This document shows, piece after piece, positions 9,933-17,489 of a stretch of DNA of 64,000 nucleotides. Numbering within the stretch: position 1 is the first letter of the stretch; every line of letters begins with the position of its first letter. Source of the DNA: Sphingomonas sp. CCH10-B3 (lineage in GTDB: Bacteria; Pseudomonadota; Alphaproteobacteria; Sphingomonadales; Sphingomonadaceae); contig NZ_LSIJ01000105.1 in assembly GCF_001556185.1 (NCBI RefSeq), positions 62,001 to 126,000 of the forward strand, read 5' to 3'. Under the pieces are notes generated by a model. The model had not been told where the DNA came from. It did not search any database and was given only the letters and a program-made list of their open reading frames with translations. The translations under genes were made by a program, and so were the position numbers.

Positions 9933-10937
9933 CTAAGCCTTCCCCACCACGCTTTCGGGCAAATCCTTCCCGAATACGCGCTGGTAATATTCGGCGACCA
10001 GCGCCCGCTCCGCCTCGTCGCACTTGTTGAGGAACGACAGCCGGAACGCGAAGCCGACATCGCCGAAGATCAGCGCGTTCTGCGCCCAGCTGATCACCGT
10101 GCGCGGGCTCATGACGGTCGAAATGTCGCCATTGATGAAGCCGCGCCGCGTCAGATCGGCCACGCGGACCATATTGTCGACCACCGCCTTGCCGTCGGGC
10201 TTGTCATATTCGCCCGACTTGGCGAGCACGATCTGCGCTTCGACGGCGGCGGGCAAATAGTTGAGCGTGACGACGATGTTCCAGCGGTCCATCTGGCCCT
10301 GGTTGATCTGCTGCGTACCGTGGTACAGCCCGCTGGTATCGCCGAGGCCGACCGTGTTCGCGGTCGCGAACAGCCGGAAGTGCGGGTTGGGGCGGATCAC
10401 GCGGTTCTGGTCGAGCAAGGTCAGCTTGCCTTCGGTTTCCAGCACGCGCTGGATCACGAACATCACGTCCGGGCGGCCGGCGTCATATTCGTCGAACACC
10501 AGCGCGGTCGGCGTCTGCAGCGCCCAGGGCAACAGCCCTTCGCGGAATTCGGTAATCTGCTGTCCGTCCTTCAGCACGATCGCGTCGCGCCCGATCAGGT
10601 CGATGCGGCTGATGTGCGCATCGAGGTTGATGCGAATGCACGGCCATTTCAGCCGCGCCGCCACCTGTTCGATATGCGTCGACTTGCCGGTGCCGTGATA
10701 GCCCTGCACCATCACGCGGCGGTTGTGGGCAAAACCGGCGAGAATCGCGAGCGTTGTGTCGGCATCGAAGACATAGGCCGGATCGAGATCGGGCACGCGC
10801 TCATCGGCTTCGCTGAACGCGGGGCATTGCATGTCGGTGTCGATACCGAACAGGTCGCGGACGCTGATCATCCGATCGGGCGCGTCGAGCACTGTCGTCG
10901 TGCGGCTGTCGGGCTGGGTGTTGGGAATATCGGTCAT
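9933..10937 (-). CDS. cobS: aerobic cobaltochelatase subunit CobS
   Basis: AAA+ ATPase subunit of 334 residues that pairs with CobT to drive cobalt insertion by CobN. Visible are Walker A (GYHGTGKST), Walker B ([10 protein letters not shown]) and the sensor region [11 protein letters not shown]. The ATG at 10937 ([10 protein letters not shown]) is preferred to the upstream in-frame alternative at 10988 because family homology begins there. In many alphaproteobacteria a J-domain gene and bolA follow next; here they lie more than 5 kb away, separated by 11015-16063. Length and motifs are normal. Sphingomonads without a B12 pathway are believed to keep this pair as well (from memory), so a second role is possible. 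Confidence 0.95.
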   Translation of the reverse strand: MTDIPNTQPDSRTTTVLDAPDRMISVRDLFGIDTDMQCPAFSEADERVPDLDPAYVFDADTTLAILAGFAHNRRVMVQGYHGTGKSTHIEQVAARLKWPCIRINLDAHISRIDLIGRDAIVLKDGQQITEFREGLLPWALQTPTALVFDEYDAGRPDVMFVIQRVLETEGKLTLLDQNRVIRPNPHFRLFATANTVGLGDTSGLYHGTQQINQGQMDRWNIVVTLNYLPAAVEAQIVLAKSGEYDKPDGKAVVDNMVRVADLTRRGFINGDISTVMSPRTVISWAQNALIFGDVGFAFRLSFLNKCDEAERALVAEYYQRVFGKDLPESVVGKA

Positions 10938-11014
10938 TGCTTCGCCTTGGACTGTCGAAGATTTCCCTAGCCGCTTGGTCGCGCGCAAGTCGAGAGCTTG
11001 TTAACAATCGCGCG

Positions 11015-11716
11015 TCAGCCCGGCATGCCCACTTTCGCCGGCAGCGGAAACAGCGTCACGAACCATTCGGCGCGCGCGCGGCTGCCCTCGACACGGACAT
11101 CGCCCGCCTGCATCGCGTCGCCCAGCGGCCGCCCGCCATAGACAACGGCGGCGATCGCCTCGGGCGTGCCCGTCAGCAGCGCGCCGACATCGGCCGGGGT
11201 TTCGCGCGCGATCGTGATCGTGCCGCCACCGAGCCGGGCGACGAACCCGTCCCCGCCCAATTGCAGGCCAATCTCGGCGCGTCCGCTGCCGAGCCGATCA
11301 GCCGACACCATCGTGCGGAACGACAACATCAGCGATGCCGCCGACAACGGCAGCGTTGGATCATGTTCCGGCGATCGCGCCGCCCAGCGGCCGAGCGCCA
11401 TGATTGCGACATCGCATTCATAGCCCCAGGGCGTGAGCTCATAGACCTGCGCGGCAGCCGGCGGCGGCAGGCGGCGGCGCTGCAAAATGCCCGCCGCCTC
11501 CAGCCCGGCAAGGCGCTGCGTCAACACATTCGCGCTGATTCCGGGAAGCGTTCGGCGCAGATCGGCGAAACGGCGCGGGCCGAACATCAGCTCGCGGATG
11601 ATCAGCAGCGACCAGCGCTCGCCGACCAGCTCCATCGCATGGGCGGTGCCACAGGCATCGTCATACCAGCGTTTCGCCGCGCGCCCAGACCCATCGATCA
11701 CTTTTTCTAACTTCAT
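11015..11716 (-). CDS. HxlR/MarR-like winged-helix transcriptional regulator with SCP2-like C-terminus
   Basis: Regulator of 233 residues. The N-terminal winged helix is typical of HxlR proteins: CGTAHAMELVGERWSLLIIR, then FGPRRFADLRRTLPGISANV. A C-terminal domain of about 90 residues resembles the sterol-carrier-type domain often fused to these regulators, which may sense a ligand. The start at 11716 (MKLEKVIDGSG) is chosen over an upstream alternative at 11758 that would lie in the divergent promoter region. It is transcribed away from the VOC/DUF1428/SRPBCC genes at 11821-13597 and probably controls them. Confidence 0.85.
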   Translation of the reverse strand: MKLEKVIDGSGRAAKRWYDDACGTAHAMELVGERWSLLIIRELMFGPRRFADLRRTLPGISANVLTQRLAGLEAAGILQRRRLPPPAAAQVYELTPWGYECDVAIMALGRWAARSPEHDPTLPLSAASLMLSFRTMVSADRLGSGRAEIGLQLGGDGFVARLGGGTITIARETPADVGALLTGTPEAIAAVVYGGRPLGDAMQAGDVRVEGSRARAEWFVTLFPLPAKVGMPG

Positions 11717-11820
11717 GATTGTTTTTTGTAACTGCAAATGGCAGGCCATGCAAATCACGTCGGCGACTCGACCGGCGTAGAAAAATTGGCTGTTCGTAAC
11801 AATGCTTTAGGAGAGGAAGC
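11717..11820. promoter_or_regulatory. divergent promoter region with repeated TGCAAAT half-sites
   Basis: Intergenic region of 104 bp between the HxlR-type regulator and the first VOC gene. TGCAAAT occurs twice in the same orientation (11733-11739 and 11749-11755, 16-bp centre spacing), inside an AT-rich patch close to the regulator start. This is a plausible operator for autoregulation and control of the neighbours. A good ribosome binding site (AGGAGAGG) precedes the VOC start at 11821. Operator function is inference. Confidence 0.35.
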
Positions 11821-12237
11821 ATGACCGACGCACCACAGGGTCCGACCACGGGCCTGACCCCGCATATCAATATCCGCGATGGCCGCGCCGCCGAGGCGAT
11901 CGACTTTTACACGCGAGCCTTTGGCGCGACCGAACAGCGCCGGATGATGGCCGACGACGGCAAGCGTATCATGCACGCACACCTCCACATCAATGGCGCG
12001 TCGCTGATGCTCAACGACGACTTCCCTGAAATGCGCGGTGGCGAAGCCGCGAAAGACCCCGAAGGCGTCGTGCTCCACCTGCAGGTCGATGATGCCGATG
12101 TCTGGTGGGACCGCGCAACCGGCGCCGGTGCCGAAATCCGCTTTCCGATCCAGGACCAGTTCTGGGGCGACCGCTATGGCCATGTCGCCGATCCGTTCGG
12201 CTACACCTGGTCGATCGGTTCGCCGATCAAGGGCTGA
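11821..12237 (+). CDS. VOC family protein (PhnB-like glyoxalase fold)
   Basis: Protein of 138 residues with the vicinal oxygen chelate fold: LTPHINIRDGRAAEAIDFYT at the N-terminus, then LMLNDDFPE and VADPFGYTWSIGSPIKG near the end. PhnB-like members are often of unknown substrate; some act in resistance or in dioxygenase-like reactions. It opens a row of four small genes (11821-13597) that face away from the HxlR-type regulator. Spacing to the next gene is 27 bp. Confidence 0.85.
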   Translation: MTDAPQGPTTGLTPHINIRDGRAAEAIDFYTRAFGATEQRRMMADDGKRIMHAHLHINGASLMLNDDFPEMRGGEAAKDPEGVVLHLQVDDADVWWDRATGAGAEIRFPIQDQFWGDRYGHVADPFGYTWSIGSPIKG

Positions 12238-12264
12238 ACGCTTCCCGCCACCCGGAAAAGGATC

Positions 12265-12624
12265 ATGACCATGCCCTATGTCGATGGCCTCGTCATTGCT
12301 GTGCCGCGCGACAAGCGCGCTGAATTCCTCGCCCACGCCGAACATGTCGACAAATTGTTCCTGCAATATGGCGCGCTGCGCGTCGTCGAATGCTGGGGCG
12401 ATGACGTACCGCACGGCCAGACCACCGATTTCTATCGCGCCGTGCAGGCGACCGACGACGAAGTGGTGGTGTTCAGCTGGATCGAATGGCCCGACAAGGC
12501 AACGCGCGATGCAGGCTTCGCCAAGCTACGCGACGATCCCGGCATGATGGACTTTGCCGTGCCGTTCGACGGCAAGCGCATGATCTTCGGCGGGTTCGAG
12601 GCGGTCTACGCGCTGGAGAAGTGA
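12265..12624 (+). CDS. DUF1428 family protein
   Basis: Protein of 119 residues with the DUF1428 pattern: MPYVDGLVIAVPRDKR, then ALRVVECWGDDVPHGQTTDF and the C-terminal DGKRMIFGGFEAVY. The family has a dimeric ferredoxin-like alpha/beta fold and no established function. Two in-frame ATGs are possible (12265 and 12271); the family start usually lies at MPYVDG. It sits between two VOC genes, an arrangement typical of small stress-related or uncharacterised cassettes. Confidence 0.88.
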   Translation: MTMPYVDGLVIAVPRDKRAEFLAHAEHVDKLFLQYGALRVVECWGDDVPHGQTTDFYRAVQATDDEVVVFSWIEWPDKATRDAGFAKLRDDPGMMDFAVPFDGKRMIFGGFEAVYALEK

Positions 12625-12669
12625 CGGGACGGCATCGGCAACGACCGCGCCGAGCAAAAGGAAATCCGC

Positions 12670-13149
12670 ATGAGCCACAAGATCGCTCCCTGCCTCTGGT
12701 ATGACGGCACCGCTGAGGAGGCTGCGACTTTCTACGCCGCGACCTTCCCCGATTCCTCGGTCGACGCAGTCCACCGCGCGCCGGGCGATTACCCGAGCGG
12801 CCAGCAAGGCGATGCGCTGAGCGTCGAATTCACCGTGCTCGGCATGAAGTTCATCGGCCTCAACGGCGGGCCGATGTTCCAGCACAGCGAAGCGGTGTCG
12901 TTCCAGGTCTATACCGACAGTCAGGAAGAGACCGACCGCTATTGGAACGCGATCGTCGGCAATGGCGGCGCCGAGAGCATGTGCGGCTGGTGCAAGGACA
13001 AATGGGGCCTGTCGTGGCAGATCACGCCGCGTGTGCTGACGGCGGCGATCAGCCACCCCGACCGCGCCGCGGCGCAACGCGCGTTCGACGCGATGATGAC
13101 GATGACGAAGATCGACATCGCCGCGATCGAAGCCGCGCTCGCAGGCTGA
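12670..13149 (+). CDS. VOC family protein (PhnB/3-demethylubiquinone methyltransferase-like)
   Basis: Protein of 159 residues. MSHKIAPCLWYDGTAEEAAT is followed by FYAATFPDSSVDAVHRAPGD and the C-terminal WGLSWQITPRVL, the pattern of the Pfam family formerly named after 3-demethylubiquinone-9 3-methyltransferase. That older name is misleading: the fold is VOC and the substrate is unknown. An AAAGGA ribosome site lies just upstream. Only 4 bp separate it from the SRPBCC gene, so both are likely on one transcript. Confidence 0.87.
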   Translation: MSHKIAPCLWYDGTAEEAATFYAATFPDSSVDAVHRAPGDYPSGQQGDALSVEFTVLGMKFIGLNGGPMFQHSEAVSFQVYTDSQEETDRYWNAIVGNGGAESMCGWCKDKWGLSWQITPRVLTAAISHPDRAAAQRAFDAMMTMTKIDIAAIEAALAG

Positions 13150-13153
13150 GGCG

Positions 13154-13597
13154 ATGGCATTCAAACTCTCGGTCGAGCGCCACATCGCCGCGCCGCCCGA
13201 GCGGGTGTGGGAGATCATGACCCGGCGCATGCCCGAGTGGTTCTGCCCCAAGCCGTGGGTCGCCGAAATCATCGAGCAGGACTGGCGCCCCGGCGGCCGC
13301 AGCGCGATGGTGATGCGCGGGCCGGAAGGCGAGGAATCGCCGAACGAAGGCGTGTTCCTCGACGTCGTGCCGGGCGAGCGCTTCATCGTCACCGATGCCT
13401 TCACTGCCGGCTGGCACCCGGCCGGGCCGTTCATGGTCGGCGTGTTCGAAATCGCGCCCGCCGGAGACGGCACCCACTACCGCGCCAGCGCCCGCCACTG
13501 GACCGCCGAGGCGTGCGAGCAGCACAAGGCAATGGGCTTCGAAGCCGGCTGGGGCGCGGCGGCGGACCAGTTGAAGGCGCTGGCCGAAGCGGGCTGA
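13154..13597 (+). CDS. SRPBCC domain protein (AHSA1/START-like)
   Basis: Protein of 147 residues with the hydrophobic-cavity fold. The N-terminus FKLSVERHIAAPPERVWEIM and the C-terminal WGAAADQLKALAEAG are typical of the AHSA1 group. Such proteins bind lipophilic ligands or act in stress responses; there is no specific assignment. It ends the row of four genes facing away from the HxlR-type regulator. A short GC-rich hairpin (GCGGG-TTTCG-CCCGC) lies just downstream. Confidence 0.85.
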   Translation: MAFKLSVERHIAAPPERVWEIMTRRMPEWFCPKPWVAEIIEQDWRPGGRSAMVMRGPEGEESPNEGVFLDVVPGERFIVTDAFTAGWHPAGPFMVGVFEIAPAGDGTHYRASARHWTAEACEQHKAMGFEAGWGAAADQLKALAEAG

Positions 13598-13849
13598 CCG
13601 CGCGGCGGGTTTCGCCCGCGAAAAGTGTCAAAGATTACGACCATCGCAGGGGGGTGTCTCCTCGCTGAGGCCCGAGTCGCGGGCGGCGCAGGGCGAGGGT
13701 GACAGAGGTTTTCCTACATTGGGAGGGGGCTGGTGCAAAGTTTTTGGTGGCGCCTAGCATCGAGTTGGCGTGTCCGATCAACCACCGATGCGATCGTGGC
13801 TTGCACAAGTCTGGGACGACATTAGCCTGCATCTTATTAGGAGCAGCCG

Positions 13850-14806
13850 ATGGCGCAAGAAGATGCTGAATATCCAGAGCATGTCGCTACTCGTCAGGCT
13901 CGAATGCATATGCGCCTTGATTTAGTAAAGACCGTCCAGACTGTCGATGAAGAAAGCCGGACCGTCAAATTCTCGCTAGTGCCGGACCCGCGCCGTTACG
14001 ATCGTGTCGAAATGGAAGGTGGGACTTGGTATCTTGACCGATATTTCCAGACTCTGATCCGCCTGGAGGATTTCGCTGGACCAAAGATGAATGGCCTCCC
14101 TGTCTACCGATCGGACCGTACCGTCGACTCTGCGCTAGAATATGCGGGCCGTCGACGAGACGCGATTGCGGTGGAGCTCCAGACAGGCGAGCATCAGCCG
14201 CCCAAAGAAGCACCTAGAGCGCATGGCACCTTGACGGCCGATGACTCTGAACGTGAAATGGCGTTTCTATCAGTGGATATTTGCGGCTCAACTGCCTACC
14301 GGCGGCGTGATGCCAAGGGCTTCGACCAAGCCTACCAGATTCTTCTGCAAGAGTTCGGCACCACTGTTGGGCAATTTCAGGGTAAGCTGTTAAAGGCGAC
14401 CGGCGATGGCTTTATCGCCTATGTTGATGGACCCGGCGTAAATGTGCTCGTCGACAACTCCATCGATCTTGGCTGTTCGCTGATTCGCATTCTGCACGAC
14501 GCGATCAATCCGGCGATCGAGGCCCACGGGCTGACGCCGCTCGCGATCCGCGTTGGGGCGGATTTCGGCCCTGCTGTCGTCCGCGAAGTCAAGATTGCTA
14601 CCACAGGCTTTGCTTCCCTAGACGTCATGAGCGATGCTCTCAACCGTGCGGTCAAGATAGAGCAAAGTGCTGAGCCGAACAGCTTCCGGGTCGGCTTCGA
14701 TCTCTATAGATTGGCGCACGTCCAATGGTTGGAGCGGAGCCACAAAGTTAACTTCGACGGCGCGAGCGTCGGAATTTCTGGATACAAGGTTTTCGAAGTG
14801 CAATGA
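13850..14806 (+). CDS. class III nucleotide cyclase-domain protein (Pycsar-like cyclase, first copy)
   Basis: Protein of 318 residues. The first 130 or so match nothing I recognise. Residues 137-318 form a class III adenylate/guanylate cyclase-type domain. Both metal-binding aspartates are present: D143 in FLSVDICGST and D186 in KATGDGFIAYV. The transition-state Asn is N265 in DALNRAVK, but the residue four further on, normally Arg, is K269. An Asp sits seven before the Asn (D258), the position that reads adenine in adenylate cyclases. The stop overlaps the next start (ATGA). GC is lower than in flanking genes, and codons such as TTA and AGA appear. Co-occurrence with the membrane gene at 15500 points to a Pycsar-like cNMP defence signal; the nucleotide made is unknown. 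Confidence 0.8.
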   Translation: MAQEDAEYPEHVATRQARMHMRLDLVKTVQTVDEESRTVKFSLVPDPRRYDRVEMEGGTWYLDRYFQTLIRLEDFAGPKMNGLPVYRSDRTVDSALEYAGRRRDAIAVELQTGEHQPPKEAPRAHGTLTADDSEREMAFLSVDICGSTAYRRRDAKGFDQAYQILLQEFGTTVGQFQGKLLKATGDGFIAYVDGPGVNVLVDNSIDLGCSLIRILHDAINPAIEAHGLTPLAIRVGADFGPAVVREVKIATTGFASLDVMSDALNRAVKIEQSAEPNSFRVGFDLYRLAHVQWLERSHKVNFDGASVGISGYKVFEVQ

Positions 14807-15561
14807 ACCCGCCGCTCGACAACTACTCGTCGAACTATCACCGTCTGCAGGGGCAGCGCGTTGAAATCACGCGCCGCCGCATAGAGGCTATAAACCGTAC
14901 GGTAGCGCCCGGCTGGCTAGTCCCCGCACCCGCGGACCTCCCAATAGGACGGGGAAGACGCCTTGAAGCCGCAATACTGTTCCTAGACATCTCCGGGTTC
15001 ACCCTTCGGGCATCGGAAACTACGGAGGAACAAGATGGACAGGTTCGGATTCTCAGCCTATTCTTCTCTGAGATGATTCGTATTGTTGGGGACCTCGGCG
15101 GTACTGTCGAGAAGAACACAGGCGATGGGATTATGGCTTATTTCGGCCGACCCCGGGGAACCGCATCTGATCCACGCCAAAGCGCGCTGGTATGTTCTCT
15201 CTATATGTTCCTCGCAGCCGAGCGGCTGATCAATCCAGTAATCCAAGCAACTAACCTTGAGCCATTGCGCTTTCGCATTTGTCTGGACTTCGGCGCGATT
15301 ACCGTAGCGCGGCTCGGCGCAGCGCAGCGCTTCAATCATATCGTTGCAGTTGGCACAGCCGCCAATCGCACGTCCAAGATGCTCGCCCATGCGGAACCCG
15401 GCGATTTACTTTTGGGTGATGCCATGCTGCCGGGCATTCGGGCCGACTGGCGTGAGCAATTTCTCGCACACACGGGCAAAGATTCGGGGTGGGTGTACAA
15501 TGACGGAGAACCCTATCACTTCTGGCGATACAATGGGCGATGGAACCCTCCATGGCGCTAG
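14803..15561 (+). CDS. class III nucleotide cyclase-domain protein (Pycsar-like cyclase, second copy)
   Basis: Protein of 252 residues, mostly one cyclase domain. Metal-binding D62 lies in ILFLDISGFTLRA and D108 in VEKNTGDGIMAYFG; both are canonical. The Asn/Arg pair is N188 and K192 (GTAANRTSK), so Lys again replaces the usual Arg. The base-reading position seven before the Asn is a hydrophobic residue (V181) rather than the Asp seen in the first cyclase. Translation is coupled to the first gene by ATGA. Class III catalytic sites form between two domains, so the two proteins may act as a heterodimer. Whether both are active cannot be judged from sequence. Confidence 0.8.
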   Translation: MNPPLDNYSSNYHRLQGQRVEITRRRIEAINRTVAPGWLVPAPADLPIGRGRRLEAAILFLDISGFTLRASETTEEQDGQVRILSLFFSEMIRIVGDLGGTVEKNTGDGIMAYFGRPRGTASDPRQSALVCSLYMFLAAERLINPVIQATNLEPLRFRICLDFGAITVARLGAAQRFNHIVAVGTAANRTSKMLAHAEPGDLLLGDAMLPGIRADWREQFLAHTGKDSGWVYNDGEPYHFWRYNGRWNPPWR

Positions 15562-16063
15562 CGCTGTACCCGCCACGGACGCGCCGCTCGCAGAGTTCGC
15601 TAGCTTCCACGAAGGCTATCTTCACAATTATGTATCGTTAGCCGACACGAAGGCAACGGTTCTGCTGGGACTCGTAGGCACCTTTATCGCATACTTATTT
15701 TCCAAACCCACCTTTACCGCGTTCCTATTCAAACCAGCGTGCACGCCGTCCAGTTGGCTAGCCTGGGCGAGTATTGTTCTTCTCGCCGCTGGCGCTGGCT
15801 CCGCCGCCTGGGTCGTAGCACCCCGCCTCAAAACAACAGGTGAAGGTTTGGTTTTCTTCGGCGCCGTCCGCGCACATGTCGACGCCGCCGCTTATGCCGC
15901 TGCAGTGCGCTCGGCAGGTGCCAACCTCCTCGAAGATGCTTGGTTACGGCACTGCTATGACGTATCTGAGGTCTGCTGGCACAAGTACCAAAATCTTAGG
16001 CGCGCGATTTGGCTGAGCATCGCTGGTTTGGTCGCAGCATTGCCCCTGCTTGCTTCTATCTAG
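15500..16063 (+). CDS. Pycsar effector-family membrane protein (PycTM-like)
   Basis: Protein of about 187 residues. Residues 41-60 read LHNYVSLADTKATVLLGLVG, matching the start of the Pycsar effector family (PF18967, formerly DUF5706), which carries an ADxKA-type motif. Hydrophobic segments lie near residues 52-68, 86-108 and 168-186. The middle soluble part (GEGLVFFGAVRAH, then HCYDVSEVCWHKYQNLRRAI) also fits the family. In known Pycsar systems such proteins sense cyclic pyrimidine nucleotides and damage the inner membrane during phage infection. The start is uncertain: ATG 15500 has a GGGGTGGG upstream, and ATG 15533 is an alternative. Both overlap the end of the second cyclase gene, so the three genes form one operon. 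Confidence 0.78.
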   Translation: MTENPITSGDTMGDGTLHGASAVPATDAPLAEFASFHEGYLHNYVSLADTKATVLLGLVGTFIAYLFSKPTFTAFLFKPACTPSSWLAWASIVLLAAGAGSAAWVVAPRLKTTGEGLVFFGAVRAHVDAAAYAAAVRSAGANLLEDAWLRHCYDVSEVCWHKYQNLRRAIWLSIAGLVAALPLLASI

Positions 16064-16109
16064 GCGCGTATAGTTCTGCTCGGACCGCCGAAAGCCGGCC
16101 TCGCCCCCC

Positions 16110-16718
16110 TCACGCAAACGCCGCCGATTTCCGCAGCGCCTGATACGCCGCAATCACATCCTGCAACTTGCCCTCAAACCCCCGGTCTCCCCCGTTCCGG
16201 TCGGGGTGATACTGCCGCACCAGCTCCGAGTAGCGCGTGCGGAGCGCGCGCCGGTCGGCGTCGGTCCCCAGTCCCAGCACGCGCAGCGCCTTGCGGTCGC
16301 CGTCCGACAGCGGCTTGCCGTCTTTGCGCGCTGCCCCCTCGCGCATCCGCTCGCGGAACCTTGCGCCGATCGCGTCGAGCGGGTCGGCGAAGTCGGCCCA
16401 GGGCGGCGGGCGGTCGGCGCCGCTCGTCGCAAAGGCGCGCGTTTCGCGTTCCCAGCCGGCATAGGGGCGCTGCGCCGCGTTGATCTCCTCGGGCGTCATC
16501 CCGGCGAAGAAATTATAGCGCGCGTTGAATTCGCGAACATGGTCGAGGCACAGCCAGCGATAGGCGGGCGGCGCGTCGCCCCGCGCCCCTTCTTCGGGCG
16601 GCGCGCGGAATTCGCCCGGCGCCTCGCACCCCGGCGTCATGCATTGCCGCCCCGTGCCCTCGACGCGGCCGTGGAAGCGCGCGGCGGGCCGGGTCTTCTT
16701 TTCGCTCGAGCCGTCCAC
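16110..16718 (-). CDS. J-domain (DnaJ-like) molecular chaperone
   Basis: Protein of 202 residues. The N-terminal half (KKTRPAARFHGRVEGTGRQC, then WLCLDHVREFNARYNFFAGM) is the specific alphaproteobacterial extension that precedes the J domain. The C-terminal J domain carries the HPD motif in YHPDRNGGD. The likely start is GTG at 16718 with a GGGGAG ribosome site five bases upstream; the ATG at 16640 would remove the conserved N-terminus. J-domain proteins stimulate a DnaK-type ATPase. The gene is divergent from bolA with 40 bp between. In relatives it usually adjoins cobS, which here is more than 5 kb away. Confidence 0.9.
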   Translation of the reverse strand: MDGSSEKKTRPAARFHGRVEGTGRQCMTPGCEAPGEFRAPPEEGARGDAPPAYRWLCLDHVREFNARYNFFAGMTPEEINAAQRPYAGWERETRAFATSGADRPPPWADFADPLDAIGARFRERMREGAARKDGKPLSDGDRKALRVLGLGTDADRRALRTRYSELVRQYHPDRNGGDRGFEGKLQDVIAAYQALRKSAAFA

Positions 16719-16758
16719 TGCGCTCCCCGAATCCGTAAAAGCGGCTTATATAGGTCGC

Positions 16759-17046
16759 ATGTCCGATCCCGCCACCGGCCCCGTCGCCGCCGAAATCGCC
16801 GCTCGCCTCAACCGCGCGCTCGCCCCGTCGCATCTCGACGTGATCAACGACAGCGCCCACCACGCGGGCCATATGGGTGACGACGGATCGGGGGAGTCGC
16901 ACTTCACCGTGGTGGTCGAAAGCGCGGCGTTCGCGGGGCAATCCCGGCTGGCGCGGCAGCGGCTGGTCAACAGCGCGCTCGGCGATCTGATGGCAGGGAC
17001 GGTGCATGCGCTGGCGATCCGCGCGCGAGCGCCCGGCGAGGCATGA
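16759..17046 (+). CDS. BolA family protein
   Basis: Protein of 95 residues with the BolA fold: AEIAARLNRALAPSHLDVIN, then DSAHHAGH and GESHFTVVVES. The conserved invariant His region is present. BolA proteins work with monothiol glutaredoxins in iron-sulfur trafficking and stress response. The start is placed at MSDPATGPV; a longer in-frame reading from 16639 would overlap the divergent J-domain gene. The stop overlaps the NUDIX start (ATGA). Confidence 0.92.
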   Translation: MSDPATGPVAAEIAARLNRALAPSHLDVINDSAHHAGHMGDDGSGESHFTVVVESAAFAGQSRLARQRLVNSALGDLMAGTVHALAIRARAPGEA

Positions 17047-17489
17047 CGCGGGCGGCGCGCCCCGCCGCGCGGATCATATTGCTCGATCCGGCGGGCCGCG
17101 TGCTGCTGTTCCGCTTCGATCCCGATGACCGCCCGCCTTTCTGGTGCACCCCGGGCGGCGCGCTCGATCCCGGCGAGGATTACGCCAGCGCGGCGCGGCG
17201 CGAGCTGATCGAGGAAACCGGGCTCGACCTTGATCCGGGGCCGGAGATTGCGCGGCGGTACGTCGAGTTCACGACGATCGAGGGCGTGCCGGTGAGTGCC
17301 GACGAACGCTATTTCCTCGTGCGCGCGCCATCGGACGTGATCGACACCGGCGGGCATACCGCGCTCGAACAGCGGGTGATGACGCGCTGGCGCTGGTTCA
17401 CCCCCGCCGAACTCGCCGCGCACGACGAAGCCTATTTCCCCGAAGACCTGATCGCCCTCGTCGCTACTCACGCGGGAGCAGACGCATGA
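17043..17489 (+). CDS. NUDIX hydrolase
   Basis: Protein of 148 residues. The Nudix box reads GGALDPGEDYASAARRELIE followed by ETGL, matching Gx5Ex7REUxEExGU. It hydrolyses a nucleoside diphosphate linked to some other moiety; the substrate is unknown. It is translationally coupled to bolA upstream and overlaps the pirin start by four bases downstream. Confidence 0.9.
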   Translation: MTRAARPAARIILLDPAGRVLLFRFDPDDRPPFWCTPGGALDPGEDYASAARRELIEETGLDLDPGPEIARRYVEFTTIEGVPVSADERYFLVRAPSDVIDTGGHTALEQRVMTRWRWFTPAELAAHDEAYFPEDLIALVATHAGADA

